Both the position numbers and the translations under genes were made by a program. 64,000 nucleotides of DNA from Laceyella sacchari (GTDB lineage: Bacteria > Bacillota > Bacilli > Thermoactinomycetales > Thermoactinomycetaceae), in assembly GCF_004343255.1 (NCBI RefSeq), contig NZ_SMDD01000003.1, forward strand, positions 62,001-126,000. The letters run 5' to 3'. Below the pieces are notes generated by a model. That model saw only the letters and a program-made list of their open reading frames with translations, did not search any database and was not told the origin of the DNA. Numbering within the stretch: position 1 is the stretch's first letter; every line of letters starts with the position of its first letter. Positions 54,068-62,780 of the stretch are shown piece by piece.

Positions 54068-55516
54068 TTAACTAAGTATCTGATTAATACGTTCAAGTAC
54101 TTTTTCTTTTCCTAAAAGGTATAAGGTCTTATTCAGGTCTGGTCCATGATTCTGACCTGTTGCCGCTACACGGACCGGCATAAACAACTGCTTACCTTTA
54201 TAACCCGTTTCCTTTTGTACTTCTTTTAGCAAAGCTTTGATGTTATCTGGTGTGTACTCTTCTAACGTGTTCACTTTCGCTTGGAATGCAGACAGTACCA
54301 CGGAAACGGATTCTCCTGCAAGGATCTGGTTCGCTTCCTCATCATATGAAACATCATCGACAAAAAACTGTTTTGCCAGTTGAGTGATTTCACTTACTGC
54401 ACTCATACCCGATTGGAAGAGACTAACCAGGTGTGTTAACCACTCACGATCAAAATTCTCCCCAATATACCCTTCCTTTTGCAAGTATGGGATGGCCATA
54501 TCAACAATGCGGTCTAAGTCTGCTTTTTTGATGTATTGACCGTTGATCCAAGCCAACTTTTCCACATCAAAAATCGCACCCGCTTTGCTTACTCGATCAA
54601 TAGAAAAATGTTGGATCAGTTCGTCTAACGAAAAAATCTCTTCTTCACTTAATTCACCACTGGGCGACCAACCTAGCAAAGCCAAATAGTTGACAAGCGC
54701 TTCCGGCAGATATCCTAAGTCCTTATATTGCTCAATGAACTGAATGATTGACTCATCACGCTTTGAAAGCTTTTTACCATTCGGATTCAAGATCAACGGA
54801 AGATGCCCAAACTCAGGAGTCTTCCATCCAAGGGCTTCGTACAACAAGATTTGGCAAGGGGTATTAGACAAGTGTTCCTCACCACGAATCACATGGGTGA
54901 TTTGCATTAGTGCATCATCCACAGTGACAGCAAAGTTATATACTGGAACTCCATTTGATTTAACAATAATGAAATCACCGATATCATTCGTGTTAAACTT
55001 CATGTCACCACGCACTAAATCCGTGAATAAAACATCTCGATCATCAGGAACCCGAAAACGAATCGTATAGGAACGACCTTCTTTCTCATATTGCTTTTGT
55101 GTTTTCTCATCCAAATAGCGGCATTTGCCTGAGTAATGATAAACCTTGCCCAATGCTTTGAGCCTTTCTCGTTCCAAATCTTCCTCTTCTTTTGTGCAGT
55201 AACAATAATATGCCTTCCCCTCTCTTACCAATCGCTCGATGTAATTTTGATAAATGGACAAACGATCCATTTGTATATATGGTCCATAGGCGCCTCCGAC
55301 ATCTGGACCCTCGTCCCAATCCAAACCAAGCCATTTAAATCCTTCGAGAAACTTCTCAGTAGCGCTTTCTACATTTCTAGCTTGATCAGTATTTTCGATC
55401 CGTAAAATAAAATCCCCACCAAACTTTTTTGCATACAAAAAGTTGAAAAGAGCGGTTCTTGCTCCTCCAATGTGTAAATGACCTGTAGGGCTGGGAGCAA
55501 ATCGCAATCGAACCAT
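54068..55516 (-). CDS. gltX: Glutamyl-tRNA synthetase
   Basis: 482 residues, full length for bacterial GluRS. The Rossmann core carries the HIGH-type motif PSPTGHLHIGGARTALF (near 9-25) and the KMSKS-type motif GKKLSKRDESI. A zinc-binding pattern CYCTKEEE, Tyr and SGKC is intact. The anticodon-binding helical domain occupies the last 170 residues (TGQNHGPDL signature). GGAGAAGGAGGGATAGATC precedes the ATG. By eye the gene is more AT-rich than the synthetase region. It stands alone, without cysE/cysS, the usual Bacillus neighbours, so it may be a second, acquired copy. That is inference. Confidence 0.93.
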   Translation of the reverse strand: MVRLRFAPSPTGHLHIGGARTALFNFLYAKKFGGDFILRIENTDQARNVESATEKFLEGFKWLGLDWDEGPDVGGAYGPYIQMDRLSIYQNYIERLVREGKAYYCYCTKEEEDLERERLKALGKVYHYSGKCRYLDEKTQKQYEKEGRSYTIRFRVPDDRDVLFTDLVRGDMKFNTNDIGDFIIVKSNGVPVYNFAVTVDDALMQITHVIRGEEHLSNTPCQILLYEALGWKTPEFGHLPLILNPNGKKLSKRDESIIQFIEQYKDLGYLPEALVNYLALLGWSPSGELSEEEIFSLDELIQHFSIDRVSKAGAIFDVEKLAWINGQYIKKADLDRIVDMAIPYLQKEGYIGENFDREWLTHLVSLFQSGMSAVSEITQLAKQFFVDDVSYDEEANQILAGESVSVVLSAFQAKVNTLEEYTPDNIKALLKEVQKETGYKGKQLFMPVRVAATGQNHGPDLNKTLYLLGKEKVLERINQILS

Positions 55517-55602
55517 GATCTATCCCTCCTTCTCCTAGTACTGGAACTACATAATTCACTTAATTTGAAGATACTCGCAAAATCTAATCAATTATTCCCT
55601 TT

Positions 55603-55632
55603 ATTATAACTATATTGAATCATTTTAACCAA
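55603..55632 (-). promoter_or_regulatory. SigA-type promoter of gltX
   Basis: On the minus strand TTGGTT (55627-55632) and TATAAT (55603-55608) are 18 bases apart, about 90 bases before the gltX start. No T-box leader motifs were seen between promoter and gene. Confidence 0.6.
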
Positions 55633-55751
55633 TCCTCTTAAAAAATTTAGCCGCTTTTTTGTATGTAGCTCTACCCTTAACTCCAACCATAGGAATCGAA
55701 CCAATTTCCTTCTTTATAGTTGTTTATAGCTTGAAGAACATAAGCTTCCCA

Positions 55752-57278
55752 TCACTCCCAAAACTTCCGATCCAGCGCACGGTAGCGAATTGCCTCGGCG
55801 ATGTGGGAAGCGCTGATCTGCTCCGCTCCGTCGAGGTCGGCGATGGTGCGTGCCACTTTCAAGATGCGGTCGTGGGCACGGGCGCTTAAGCCCAGGGTGT
55901 CAAAGGCTTGCTTCATCAATTGGCGTGATTCTTTGTCCAGGGAGCAGTGTTCGCGGATGTCGGCCGTGCTCATGGTACTGTTGGTGCTGTGTTCTTTCCC
56001 TTGGAAACGGCGGGCTTGTCGCTCGCGAGCGCGGTTGACCCGTTCGCGGATGGCAGACGAGGATTCCCCTGTTTCTGCGCCACTCAATGTCTTGAAATCC
56101 ACTTTGGGGACTTCGATGTGGATGTCAATGCGGTCCAGCAACGGGCCGGAGATTTTAGAACGGTAGCGGCTCACTTGATGCGGCGTACATGTACAGGAGC
56201 GGTCTTCTTCGTACCCGAAGTAACCGCACGGGCAAGGGTTCATGCTCGCTACCAGCATCAGTTCGGCAGGAAATGTCAGGACAGCACGGGCCCGGCCAAG
56301 GGTGACTTCACGGTCTTCCAAGGGCTGGCGAAGCACTTCCAGCACGGTTTTAGAGAACTCTGGCAGTTCATCAAGGAACAGCACGCCACGATGAGCCAAA
56401 CTCACTTCCCCCGGCTTTGGCACGGTTCCCCCGCCCACCAAGCCGGCAGTGGAGATGGTGTGATGAGGTGAACGAAAAGGGCGTTCGGTGATCAGGCGGC
56501 CCCGCTCTTTGATTAATCCTGCAATGCTGCAGATCTTGGTCACTTCCAACGACTCTTGCAAACTCATCTTGGGCAAAATGGTGGGAATCCTTCTGGCCAA
56601 CATCGTTTTGCCCGAGCCAGGCGGACCGATCAGCAACAAGTTGTGTTGGCCCGCGGCAGCCACTTCCATGGCCCGTTTCACATGGCTCTGCCCTTGCACA
56701 TCGGCGAAATCAACCGAAAAGACTGATTCCTCACACATTTGCTCAGTTGGGCCGCCAGTGGGTCGCCATTCCCCTCGGAAATAGGCAACTGCCTGTGCCA
56801 ATGAAACAACCGGAACCAGCCGCAAGCCGTCCACCAATGCTCCTTCCGCCGCATTGGCCGCTGGAAGAACCACTTCCTCCAATCCCGCTTCCCGGGCCGC
56901 CATCACCATGGCCAACACACCACTTAATGGGCGCAAGCTTCCGTCCAAAGCCAGTTCGCCGATAAAAAGGGTGCGCTGAAGCGAATCGGCAGTCAACTGG
57001 CCGCTAGCAATCAACACTCCCAAGGCGATGGCCAAATCAAAACCGGACCCTTCTTTTTTCACATCAGCCGGTGCCAAGTTGGTGGTGATACGCTGCAACG
57101 GAAAGTGGGCTTCGCTGTTTTTGATAGCTGCCCGGACGCGGTCTTTGGCTTCTCGCACCGCCGAATCGGGCAAGCCGACAATATCAAACGACGGCAAGCC
57201 GTTGCTGATATCCACTTCTACTTCAACCAATCGTCCGTCAATTCCCAAGACACTGGCGCTGTATAGTTTGGTGTACAC
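55752..57278 (-). CDS. comM: ComM/YifB-family Mg-chelatase-like AAA+ ATPase
   Basis: 508 residues. The N-terminal Lon-substrate-binding-like domain (about 20-165, FDIVGLPDSAVREAKDRVRAAI) precedes an AAA+ core with Walker A GPPGSGKT (218-225), Walker B RGVLFLDELPEF (298-308) and the family signature NPCPCGYFG. The C-terminal Mg_chelatase_C part holds SARAHDRILKVARTIADL. ComM is a hexameric helicase promoting branch migration during natural transformation. Translation starts at a GTG with GGGGGAATATGA upstream. The stop is 235 bases from gltX and the two are likely separate units. Confidence 0.92.
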   Translation of the reverse strand: MYTKLYSASVLGIDGRLVEVEVDISNGLPSFDIVGLPDSAVREAKDRVRAAIKNSEAHFPLQRITTNLAPADVKKEGSGFDLAIALGVLIASGQLTADSLQRTLFIGELALDGSLRPLSGVLAMVMAAREAGLEEVVLPAANAAEGALVDGLRLVPVVSLAQAVAYFRGEWRPTGGPTEQMCEESVFSVDFADVQGQSHVKRAMEVAAAGQHNLLLIGPPGSGKTMLARRIPTILPKMSLQESLEVTKICSIAGLIKERGRLITERPFRSPHHTISTAGLVGGGTVPKPGEVSLAHRGVLFLDELPEFSKTVLEVLRQPLEDREVTLGRARAVLTFPAELMLVASMNPCPCGYFGYEEDRSCTCTPHQVSRYRSKISGPLLDRIDIHIEVPKVDFKTLSGAETGESSSAIRERVNRARERQARRFQGKEHSTNSTMSTADIREHCSLDKESRQLMKQAFDTLGLSARAHDRILKVARTIADLDGAEQISASHIAEAIRYRALDRKFWE

Positions 57279-58029
57279 TCATATTCCCCCGGAAATAAGT
57301 AGCTTTTCCCATATTTTTCTAGATCAATCGACAATTTTCCTGTCTGTGCCTATTTCAAGCTAATATTCCTGTGTACAAAATAAAAAGACTCTTACTTTGA
57401 ATTTAGATACTGAGATGTATTAGAGGAAACCTTTTCTCAAGGAGCGCCAATGAACAAGTGAAGCGAATGAGAAAACAGTTTTGGAACTCTGGCTATCCCT
57501 TTTGATAATCACTCCGTATTAGAAATTCTACAATAAGCACAACATCTTAAGAACATTCAGTCTGGAAAGGGCAACTATTATTTACTTACTCCCTTTCAAT
57601 ACCTCCATGGTGGCAACTAAACCCGTATGTGAACATCAGTTATATCAACCAGATTCATCATAACCTCCGATCATGTACAAATCCCGGTAGGTTCACAGAC
57701 TTTTGATATAAATTCTCTGATACTGTCTGTGCTTAGCATAACATGTTTATCTCACTAAATACCCAATTCGATTTAGCCAACACCCGGCAAAGGTCCTCCC
57801 TCGTCTTCTCATAGCCGAACTCATTATATTCTTTCCTCCTTCAAGGATTAATCATATTTATCCAATCACTTTGATTCTGAAAATAACACCCAAACACCAA
57901 CCTGAACCACTGGACGAGGTGTCGATCCCTCCTCACTGTCGCATGCGTATCCCTGATTCCAAGTTCCACTGTTGTTTAAACGCAAGGATTCATCCCAATG
58001 TTGTACAATATAATTTACAACATTTGCAA
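57279..58029. other. 750-base non-coding stretch with a repeat remnant
   Basis: It holds copy 2 of the dispersed repeat (57427-57500). On the minus strand a 25-codon open frame (57747-57824) has an excellent AAGGAGG ribosome site; it is probably the leftover start of a lost gene. No other feature is recognised. Confidence 0.5.
57427..57500 (+). repeat. Dispersed repeat, copy 2
   Basis: It is related to 50669-50742 (about 82% by eye). In frame it encodes NLFSRSANEQVKRMRKQF and stops at 57503. The upstream frame closes at 57404, so only the very end of the ancestral coding region remains. Confidence 0.65.
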
Positions 58030-58043
58030 CGAAAACGCTTTCT
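58030..58043 (+). promoter_or_regulatory. cre-like site (CcpA) in the PTS operon promoter
   Basis: CGAAAACGCTTTCT matches the 14-bp catabolite-response element TGAAAACGCTTTCA at 12 positions, failing only at the two outer ones. It sits just upstream of the -10 box, where CcpA binding would repress. Confidence 0.6.
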
Positions 58044-58062
58044 AGATATAAAAAAATCTCAC

Positions 58063-58068
58063 TATAAT
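58063..58068 (+). promoter_or_regulatory. -10 box of the PTS operon
   Basis: TATAAT lies 22 bases before the chosen start of the regulator gene. The -35 region (58040-58045) is poor, which fits an activator-dependent promoter. Confidence 0.5.
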
Positions 58069-58090
58069 GAAGGCAAAGAGGGGATGTTCA

Positions 58091-60160
58091 ATGCAACTAG
58101 ATGATAGAAGCTTGAGTCTGCTTAAAGAAATCATTTTCCAACCGCATTGCACAATGAAGCAATTGGAACAACGACTCCTCCTGTCACGCAGGCAAATCAA
58201 TTACGACCTGGAGAAAATCAACGCATGGTTGGCAAGCCAACATCTGGAGCCGGTGAAATACCAACGTCAAGCGGGATTCACTTGTCCGCCTGGCATCAGG
58301 GAGAAGTTGACACACCTTCCTTTGGCTGAGAGCAAACACCAGTATGTCTGGTCGGCAGAGGAAAGAGTTCGCTTGATTCTCTTATCCCTTCTTGGTGTGA
58401 CAGAATATTGGTCACTCGTCCACGCCTGCAGCTTGCTTCAGGTAAGCCGCAATACAGCATTGGCCGATTTGAAAGAGGCTAATGCGCTTGCTGGTGAAGT
58501 TGGCGTACAACTCAAATATTCACGGGACAACGGCTATCATTTGGTGGGAAAAGAAAGGAATCTTCGTAGCCTGCTACATCGATTGGTCTTCACCGCCTTG
58601 GAACAAGAAAATGGAGAGATGGTGTTAAGGGAAGCGATCAAGCAAATGCAAACCATTTCGTTCGATTCCTTGTACCGTCGGTTGGAAACCGTCGAACGGC
58701 AACTCGGGGTCCGTTACACGGATGAACGCCTGGTGCAACTCACCTATGAGTGCCTCCTGATCGGACAACGGATCAAACAGGCAAAGTGGATCGGCATCAA
58801 GGAAAAAGATCTGCAAGAAATCATCCATACGCCCGAGTATGAGGCAAGTAGTACATTATTGGATGATTTGGTGGAAGACTTGGCTCCGGAACACCGTTGC
58901 CGCGAGCAGGCTTACCTGGCCTTGTTGCTTCTCGCCACCAACGTATCCACCCCGGAAAAAGGAAAAGTGATGCGGGAGGTAGCCTTATCGATGGTCGATC
59001 GGTTTGAAAATGTGGCTTGTGTCAACCTCGCCGAAAAGGAACTCTTGACCGATCTCTTGGCCATGCACTTAACTCCGGCTTATTACCGGATCAAGTATGG
59101 GCTGGAATTAAAAAATCCCCTTGCCTCCTCCATTTTGCTGGAACATCCGGAACTGCACCATCTCGTTAAAAAATGCGTCTCCCCTTTTGCCCGGCGGGTG
59201 GGCGTCGACATTCCGGAAGAAGAAACAGCTTATTTAACCATCCATTTTGGCGCTTGTTTGCGGCGCCAAGGGGTGGAGCTTGCCCAACGTCCAAAAGCCG
59301 TTGTCGTTTGCCCAAAGGGGATTGCCGTCTCCCATCTGCTCATACGTACGTTGCGCGAACTGTTTCCGGACATTTTGTTTTTGGATGCATTGACGGTTCG
59401 GGAATTTTCTTCTTATCCCATGGATCATGAATTGGTTTTCTCCACGGTCTTCCTGAGGACAGACCGAAAGCTGTTCGTGGTGAAACCGATTTTATCCCAC
59501 GAGGAGAAAGAGCGCCTGCGATACGATGTGTCGAAAGAACTGTATGGCATCGCTGATCATGCGGCCAATGTGCCATTTTTGTTGCATGTGATCGAACAAT
59601 ATGCGGATGTTCATGACCGTAAAGGGCTTACTCAAGCGTTATCGGGACTTTTGAAGTCCCTTCAATCCCCCCTTCCAGTCAGAAAAGAGGATGAAAAACC
59701 CGTGTTAAATGAACTGATTACACGAGATACCGTCCAATTGCGGAAAAAGGCAAGAAATTGGGAAGAGGCAATTCGATTGGCAGCTAAACCTTTGGTAGAC
59801 AACGGTTCTGTCGAACCGGGTTATGCAGAGGCAATGATTGCCTCGATTCATGAGTTAGGGCCTTATGTAGTGATCGCACCTAAGGTGGCGATCCCCCACG
59901 CGCGCCCCGAACAAGGAGTCAACCAATTATCGATGAGCTTTATGCAGTTGAACGAAGAAGTTTCCTTTCCGCAAAACAAACCCGTGCGACTCTTGTTTGT
60001 GCTTGCCGCCTCGGACAACGAATCCCATTTGCGGGCGCTGTCCCAATTGTCCGAATTACTGGCGCAGCCCGAGGAAATCCAATCCCTCATCGACGCGGAA
60101 ACAAAGGAAAACGTGTTGGACTTGATGGACAAGTATTCGAAAGGAGAAATGGAAGCATGA
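58091..60160 (+). CDS. PRD-containing transcriptional regulator with fused PTS IIB-like and IIA domains (MtlR/LicR type)
   Basis: 689 residues from the ATG at 58091 (AGAGGGG 7 bases upstream, better than 58067). Order: two N-terminal helix-turn-helix segments (about 1-160), two PTS regulation domains (about 170-390; GVDIPEEETAYLTIHFGACL in the second), a IIB-like domain with Cys407 (VVVCPKGIAVSHLL), and a C-terminal IIA domain of the fructose/mannitol type with active-site His603 (VAIPHARPEQG). Phosphorylation by HPr and by its own PTS would set activity. The gene overlaps the IIB gene (ATGA). Because no separate IIA gene is present, the fused IIA may serve transport as well as control. Confidence 0.9.
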   Translation: MQLDDRSLSLLKEIIFQPHCTMKQLEQRLLLSRRQINYDLEKINAWLASQHLEPVKYQRQAGFTCPPGIREKLTHLPLAESKHQYVWSAEERVRLILLSLLGVTEYWSLVHACSLLQVSRNTALADLKEANALAGEVGVQLKYSRDNGYHLVGKERNLRSLLHRLVFTALEQENGEMVLREAIKQMQTISFDSLYRRLETVERQLGVRYTDERLVQLTYECLLIGQRIKQAKWIGIKEKDLQEIIHTPEYEASSTLLDDLVEDLAPEHRCREQAYLALLLLATNVSTPEKGKVMREVALSMVDRFENVACVNLAEKELLTDLLAMHLTPAYYRIKYGLELKNPLASSILLEHPELHHLVKKCVSPFARRVGVDIPEEETAYLTIHFGACLRRQGVELAQRPKAVVVCPKGIAVSHLLIRTLRELFPDILFLDALTVREFSSYPMDHELVFSTVFLRTDRKLFVVKPILSHEEKERLRYDVSKELYGIADHAANVPFLLHVIEQYADVHDRKGLTQALSGLLKSLQSPLPVRKEDEKPVLNELITRDTVQLRKKARNWEEAIRLAAKPLVDNGSVEPGYAEAMIASIHELGPYVVIAPKVAIPHARPEQGVNQLSMSFMQLNEEVSFPQNKPVRLLFVLAASDNESHLRALSQLSELLAQPEEIQSLIDAETKENVLDLMDKYSKGEMEA

Positions 60161-60423
60161 AAATCCTAGTTGTTTGTGGAAATGGGCTGGGGAGCAGTTT
60201 CATCATGGAGCTAAATGTGAAAAAAGCCCTGAAAGAGTTGAACAAGGAAGCAGAAGTGGAACACACTGACTTGACGACGGCCCACACTGAAAGCGCAGAT
60301 CTTTATCTGGGGGCCAATGATATTATTTCCCAACTGGATAACGGCGTGCGGAAGATCGTTGGCTTGGAAAACATCATGGATCTGGAAGAAATCAAAGCCA
60401 AATTGTCTCAGCATCTGCAATAA
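60157..60423 (+). CDS. ulaB: PTS IIB component, ascorbate family
   Basis: 88 residues. The phosphocysteine loop VVCGNGLGSSFIM has Cys7 and matches the SgaB/UlaB family, small cytoplasmic proteins that pass phosphate from IIA to the sugar held by the IIC channel. It starts within the stop of the regulator gene and is followed 33 bases later by the IIC gene. Confidence 0.9.
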   Translation: MKILVVCGNGLGSSFIMELNVKKALKELNKEAEVEHTDLTTAHTESADLYLGANDIISQLDNGVRKIVGLENIMDLEEIKAKLSQHLQ

Positions 60424-60455
60424 CCGAATAGTATCTGGAGAAAGTAGGGAAGCCA

Positions 60456-61721
60456 ATGCACATCTTGCAAATCATGATGAATGATATTTTAGGGACCCCT
60501 GCGATCTTGATTGGGATTTTTGCCCTGATCGGCCTTTTGTTGCAGAAGAAGGGGATTGGGGAGATTGTGTCCGGCACCTTGAAAACGGTGTTGGGGTTCA
60601 TCCTGGTCAGCGCCGGAGCGGAGATCATCGTGCGGTCGCTCGATGTGTTCGGGAAGATGTTCAACCAGGCGTTTGCCATCAACGGAGTGATTCCCAACAA
60701 TGAAGCGATTGTCGCCGTGGCGCAAAACAAATTCGGCGCGGCGACGGCCTTGATCATGGTGTTCGGCATGGTGGTCAACTTGATTTTGGCACGTTTTACG
60801 CCATTGAAATACATCTTTTTGACGGGGCACCACACGTTGTTCATGGCTTGTCTTATCGCGGTGATTTTAACGACCAACGGTGTGAGTGGAGTGGCATTGG
60901 TCTTTACCGGGTCCATCATTTTGGGGGCACTCATGGTCCTGTCTCCTGCAATATTGCAACCGTTTGTCCGCCAGATCACAGGCTCCGACCAGTTTGCGGT
61001 CGGACACTTCGGTTCGATCGGCTATTTCGTTTCCGGATGGGTGGGCAAATGGTTCGGAAACAAGGAGAAGTCCACGGAAACGATCAAAGTCCCGAAACAA
61101 TTAAGTTTTCTCCGTGACACCTCCGTAGCCGTTTCCTTGACCATGGCCATCCTGTTCGTCATCGTGGCTTGCTTTGCCGGGCCGGCCTATATTCAGGCGA
61201 AATTGTCCGGTGGCCAAAACTATTTGGTTTATTCCATCATTCAAGCCATCACGTTTGCAGCCGGCGTCTACGTGGTATTAAACGGAGTGCGCATGCTCAT
61301 CGCGGAAATTGTGCCAGCGTTCAAGGGAATCGCCGAAAAAATCGTGCCCCAAGCCAAACCGGCACTTGATTGCCCAACCGTATTCCCGTTTTCCCCGAAT
61401 GCCGTGATCATTGGGTTCTTGTCCAGCTTTTTGGCCGGGTTGACCAGCATGTTTCTTCTTCCAATGCTTGGTTTGAAAGTGATTGTGCCCGGTCTTGTGC
61501 CCCACTTTTTCACGGGAGCCACTGCGGGCGTGTTTGGGAATGCAACTGGCGGTCGTCGCGGTGCGTTTTTCGGTTCGTTCGCCAATGGATTGATCATCAG
61601 TTTTTTGCCGGCGTTGCTTCTTCCGGCATTGGGATCATTGGGATTCGAAGGCACGACATTCGGTGACGCCGACTTTGGCGTGGTAGGACTCATTCTCAGT
61701 TATTTGTTACAATGGTTTTAA
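60456..61721 (+). CDS. ulaA: PTS IIC component, ascorbate family (UlaA/SgaT)
   Basis: 421 residues, about eleven membrane helices. Conserved segments include LKTVLGFILVSAGAEIIV, the substrate-site region LTGHHTLFMACLIAVIL, GSDQFAVGHFGSIGYFVSGWVGK and the C-terminal FFTGATAGVFGNATGGRRGAFFGSF. E. coli UlaA carries L-ascorbate; Gram-positive relatives may carry other sugar acids, and no ascorbate catabolic genes follow here. The substrate is therefore uncertain although the family is clear. Confidence 0.92.
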   Translation: MHILQIMMNDILGTPAILIGIFALIGLLLQKKGIGEIVSGTLKTVLGFILVSAGAEIIVRSLDVFGKMFNQAFAINGVIPNNEAIVAVAQNKFGAATALIMVFGMVVNLILARFTPLKYIFLTGHHTLFMACLIAVILTTNGVSGVALVFTGSIILGALMVLSPAILQPFVRQITGSDQFAVGHFGSIGYFVSGWVGKWFGNKEKSTETIKVPKQLSFLRDTSVAVSLTMAILFVIVACFAGPAYIQAKLSGGQNYLVYSIIQAITFAAGVYVVLNGVRMLIAEIVPAFKGIAEKIVPQAKPALDCPTVFPFSPNAVIIGFLSSFLAGLTSMFLLPMLGLKVIVPGLVPHFFTGATAGVFGNATGGRRGAFFGSFANGLIISFLPALLLPALGSLGFEGTTFGDADFGVVGLILSYLLQWF

Positions 61722-61764
61722 GCCCGCGTGCAGTCATTGCTCAAATGATTCGCACTCGTGCGAA

Positions 61765-61819
61765 AGGCTCTTACAGTGTGTGAAACATTCACATTGCACA
61801 CATTGTAAGCGCCTTTTTT
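61765..61819 (+). terminator. Terminator of the PTS operon
   Basis: A long, slightly bulged stem pairs 61765-61782 (AGGC, CTTACA, TGTGTG) with 61797-61815 (CACACA, TGTAAG, GCCT), followed by a T-run. Confidence 0.85.
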
Positions 61820-62073
61820 GTTCATAAAAATCGGCTTTTTCTGCCTGATGTCTACTTGACGAGAGAGCATTTGAGCCATCTGACCTGTCTATGTATCATT
61901 GCGGAATAATTAATTAATCAATATTTTAAATCTATTAGTCCCAGTAAGAGAGAAAATATTATTAGTACTTGCTTGTGATGGATACACATAGTTCTACAAT
62001 GAAAAATAAGGAGTCATTTGTTGTTTTAAATAACGCCTTATTCAAATCGTCATCGTCATACCTCTTCTGTATC
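61820..62073. other. Spacer between convergent units
   Basis: AT-rich; no gene or clear signal is seen. Confidence 0.5.
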
Positions 62074-62646
62074 CTACTCCAACATCGAGAGCCAATTTTC
62101 CACAGAATCGTAAGGCAGAATAGCTCTTAACCTATTCTCAATTTCTCGTAGGATTTTTTTATCAAATTCCCATTCATCATTCAAAAATTGACCCTCATAT
62201 TTTAAGTAACACACCTCACATAGCACAGTTAATGTCTCAATAAATCCATCTAGACTTGGTGCGATTTCTCTTAAGTTAATAGACACTTGGCCGTGCCATG
62301 CATGATAAAGATTCCCCTCTTTCTTATCTAAAATAAAAGGATCTAACCCTTTATCTGCAATTACAATCCAATCATTTCTCCATTCTCGATTACTTTGCAT
62401 ACTTGCCAAGTCATGACTAAAATTCACCTGAACTTCGATCATCTCTTCTGGCTCATACAATTGAATCGGATTTCCCCCAAAATCCAATTCTCCCATTCTG
62501 GGTGCATAATCTTTATACCACTTAAGTAACTTTTCACCTGGATCTAATGATCTTTGAATCTCTTTCATTTCATGTTCATCTGTCGGCCCGACTGCAAAAC
62601 CACATTCCGTCATGACCTTTTTCCATCTATGCAAAACTTTTTCCAT
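62074..62646 (-). CDS. SMI1/KNR4 (SUKH)-family protein
   Basis: 190 residues. The pattern RNDWIVIADKGLDPFILDKKEGNLYHAWHG is the hallmark of the SUKH fold, and LDPGEKLLKWYKDYAPRMG near the start is also typical. In bacteria such proteins are usually immunity proteins against contact-dependent or polymorphic toxins. No toxin gene is recognisable next to it. The ribosome site (GGGCGGTG region) is weak. AT content is higher than in the middle of the window. Confidence 0.75.
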   Translation of the reverse strand: MEKVLHRWKKVMTECGFAVGPTDEHEMKEIQRSLDPGEKLLKWYKDYAPRMGELDFGGNPIQLYEPEEMIEVQVNFSHDLASMQSNREWRNDWIVIADKGLDPFILDKKEGNLYHAWHGQVSINLREIAPSLDGFIETLTVLCEVCYLKYEGQFLNDEWEFDKKILREIENRLRAILPYDSVENWLSMLE

Positions 62647-62702
62647 CGACTTGGCACCGCCCTAATAAATATTTATCAACTTAAAAATAGCCTATAACGA
62701 AT

Positions 62703-62734
62703 AAAAAGAGATGACAAAAAGCCATCTCTTTTTT
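62703..62734 (-). terminator. Terminator of the 320-residue hypothetical gene
   Basis: AAAAAGAGATG (62703-62713 region) pairs with CATCTCTTTTTT (62723-62734), with A- and T-rich flanks so that it could work in both directions. It lies about 50 bases past the stop at 62781. Confidence 0.7.
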
Positions 62735-62780
62735 AACTCCCCAAATGTCTAGATAACAACTAATACAATGAATTGTTGTT

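Noticed and set aside
55517-55751. T-box leader in front of gltX
   Set aside because: No T-box sequence, specifier stem or antiterminator pattern was seen; a simple promoter explains the region.
57747-57824. 25-codon minus-strand frame with an excellent AAGGAGG site
   Set aside because: Too short and unrecognised; more likely the leftover start of a deleted gene than a functional peptide.
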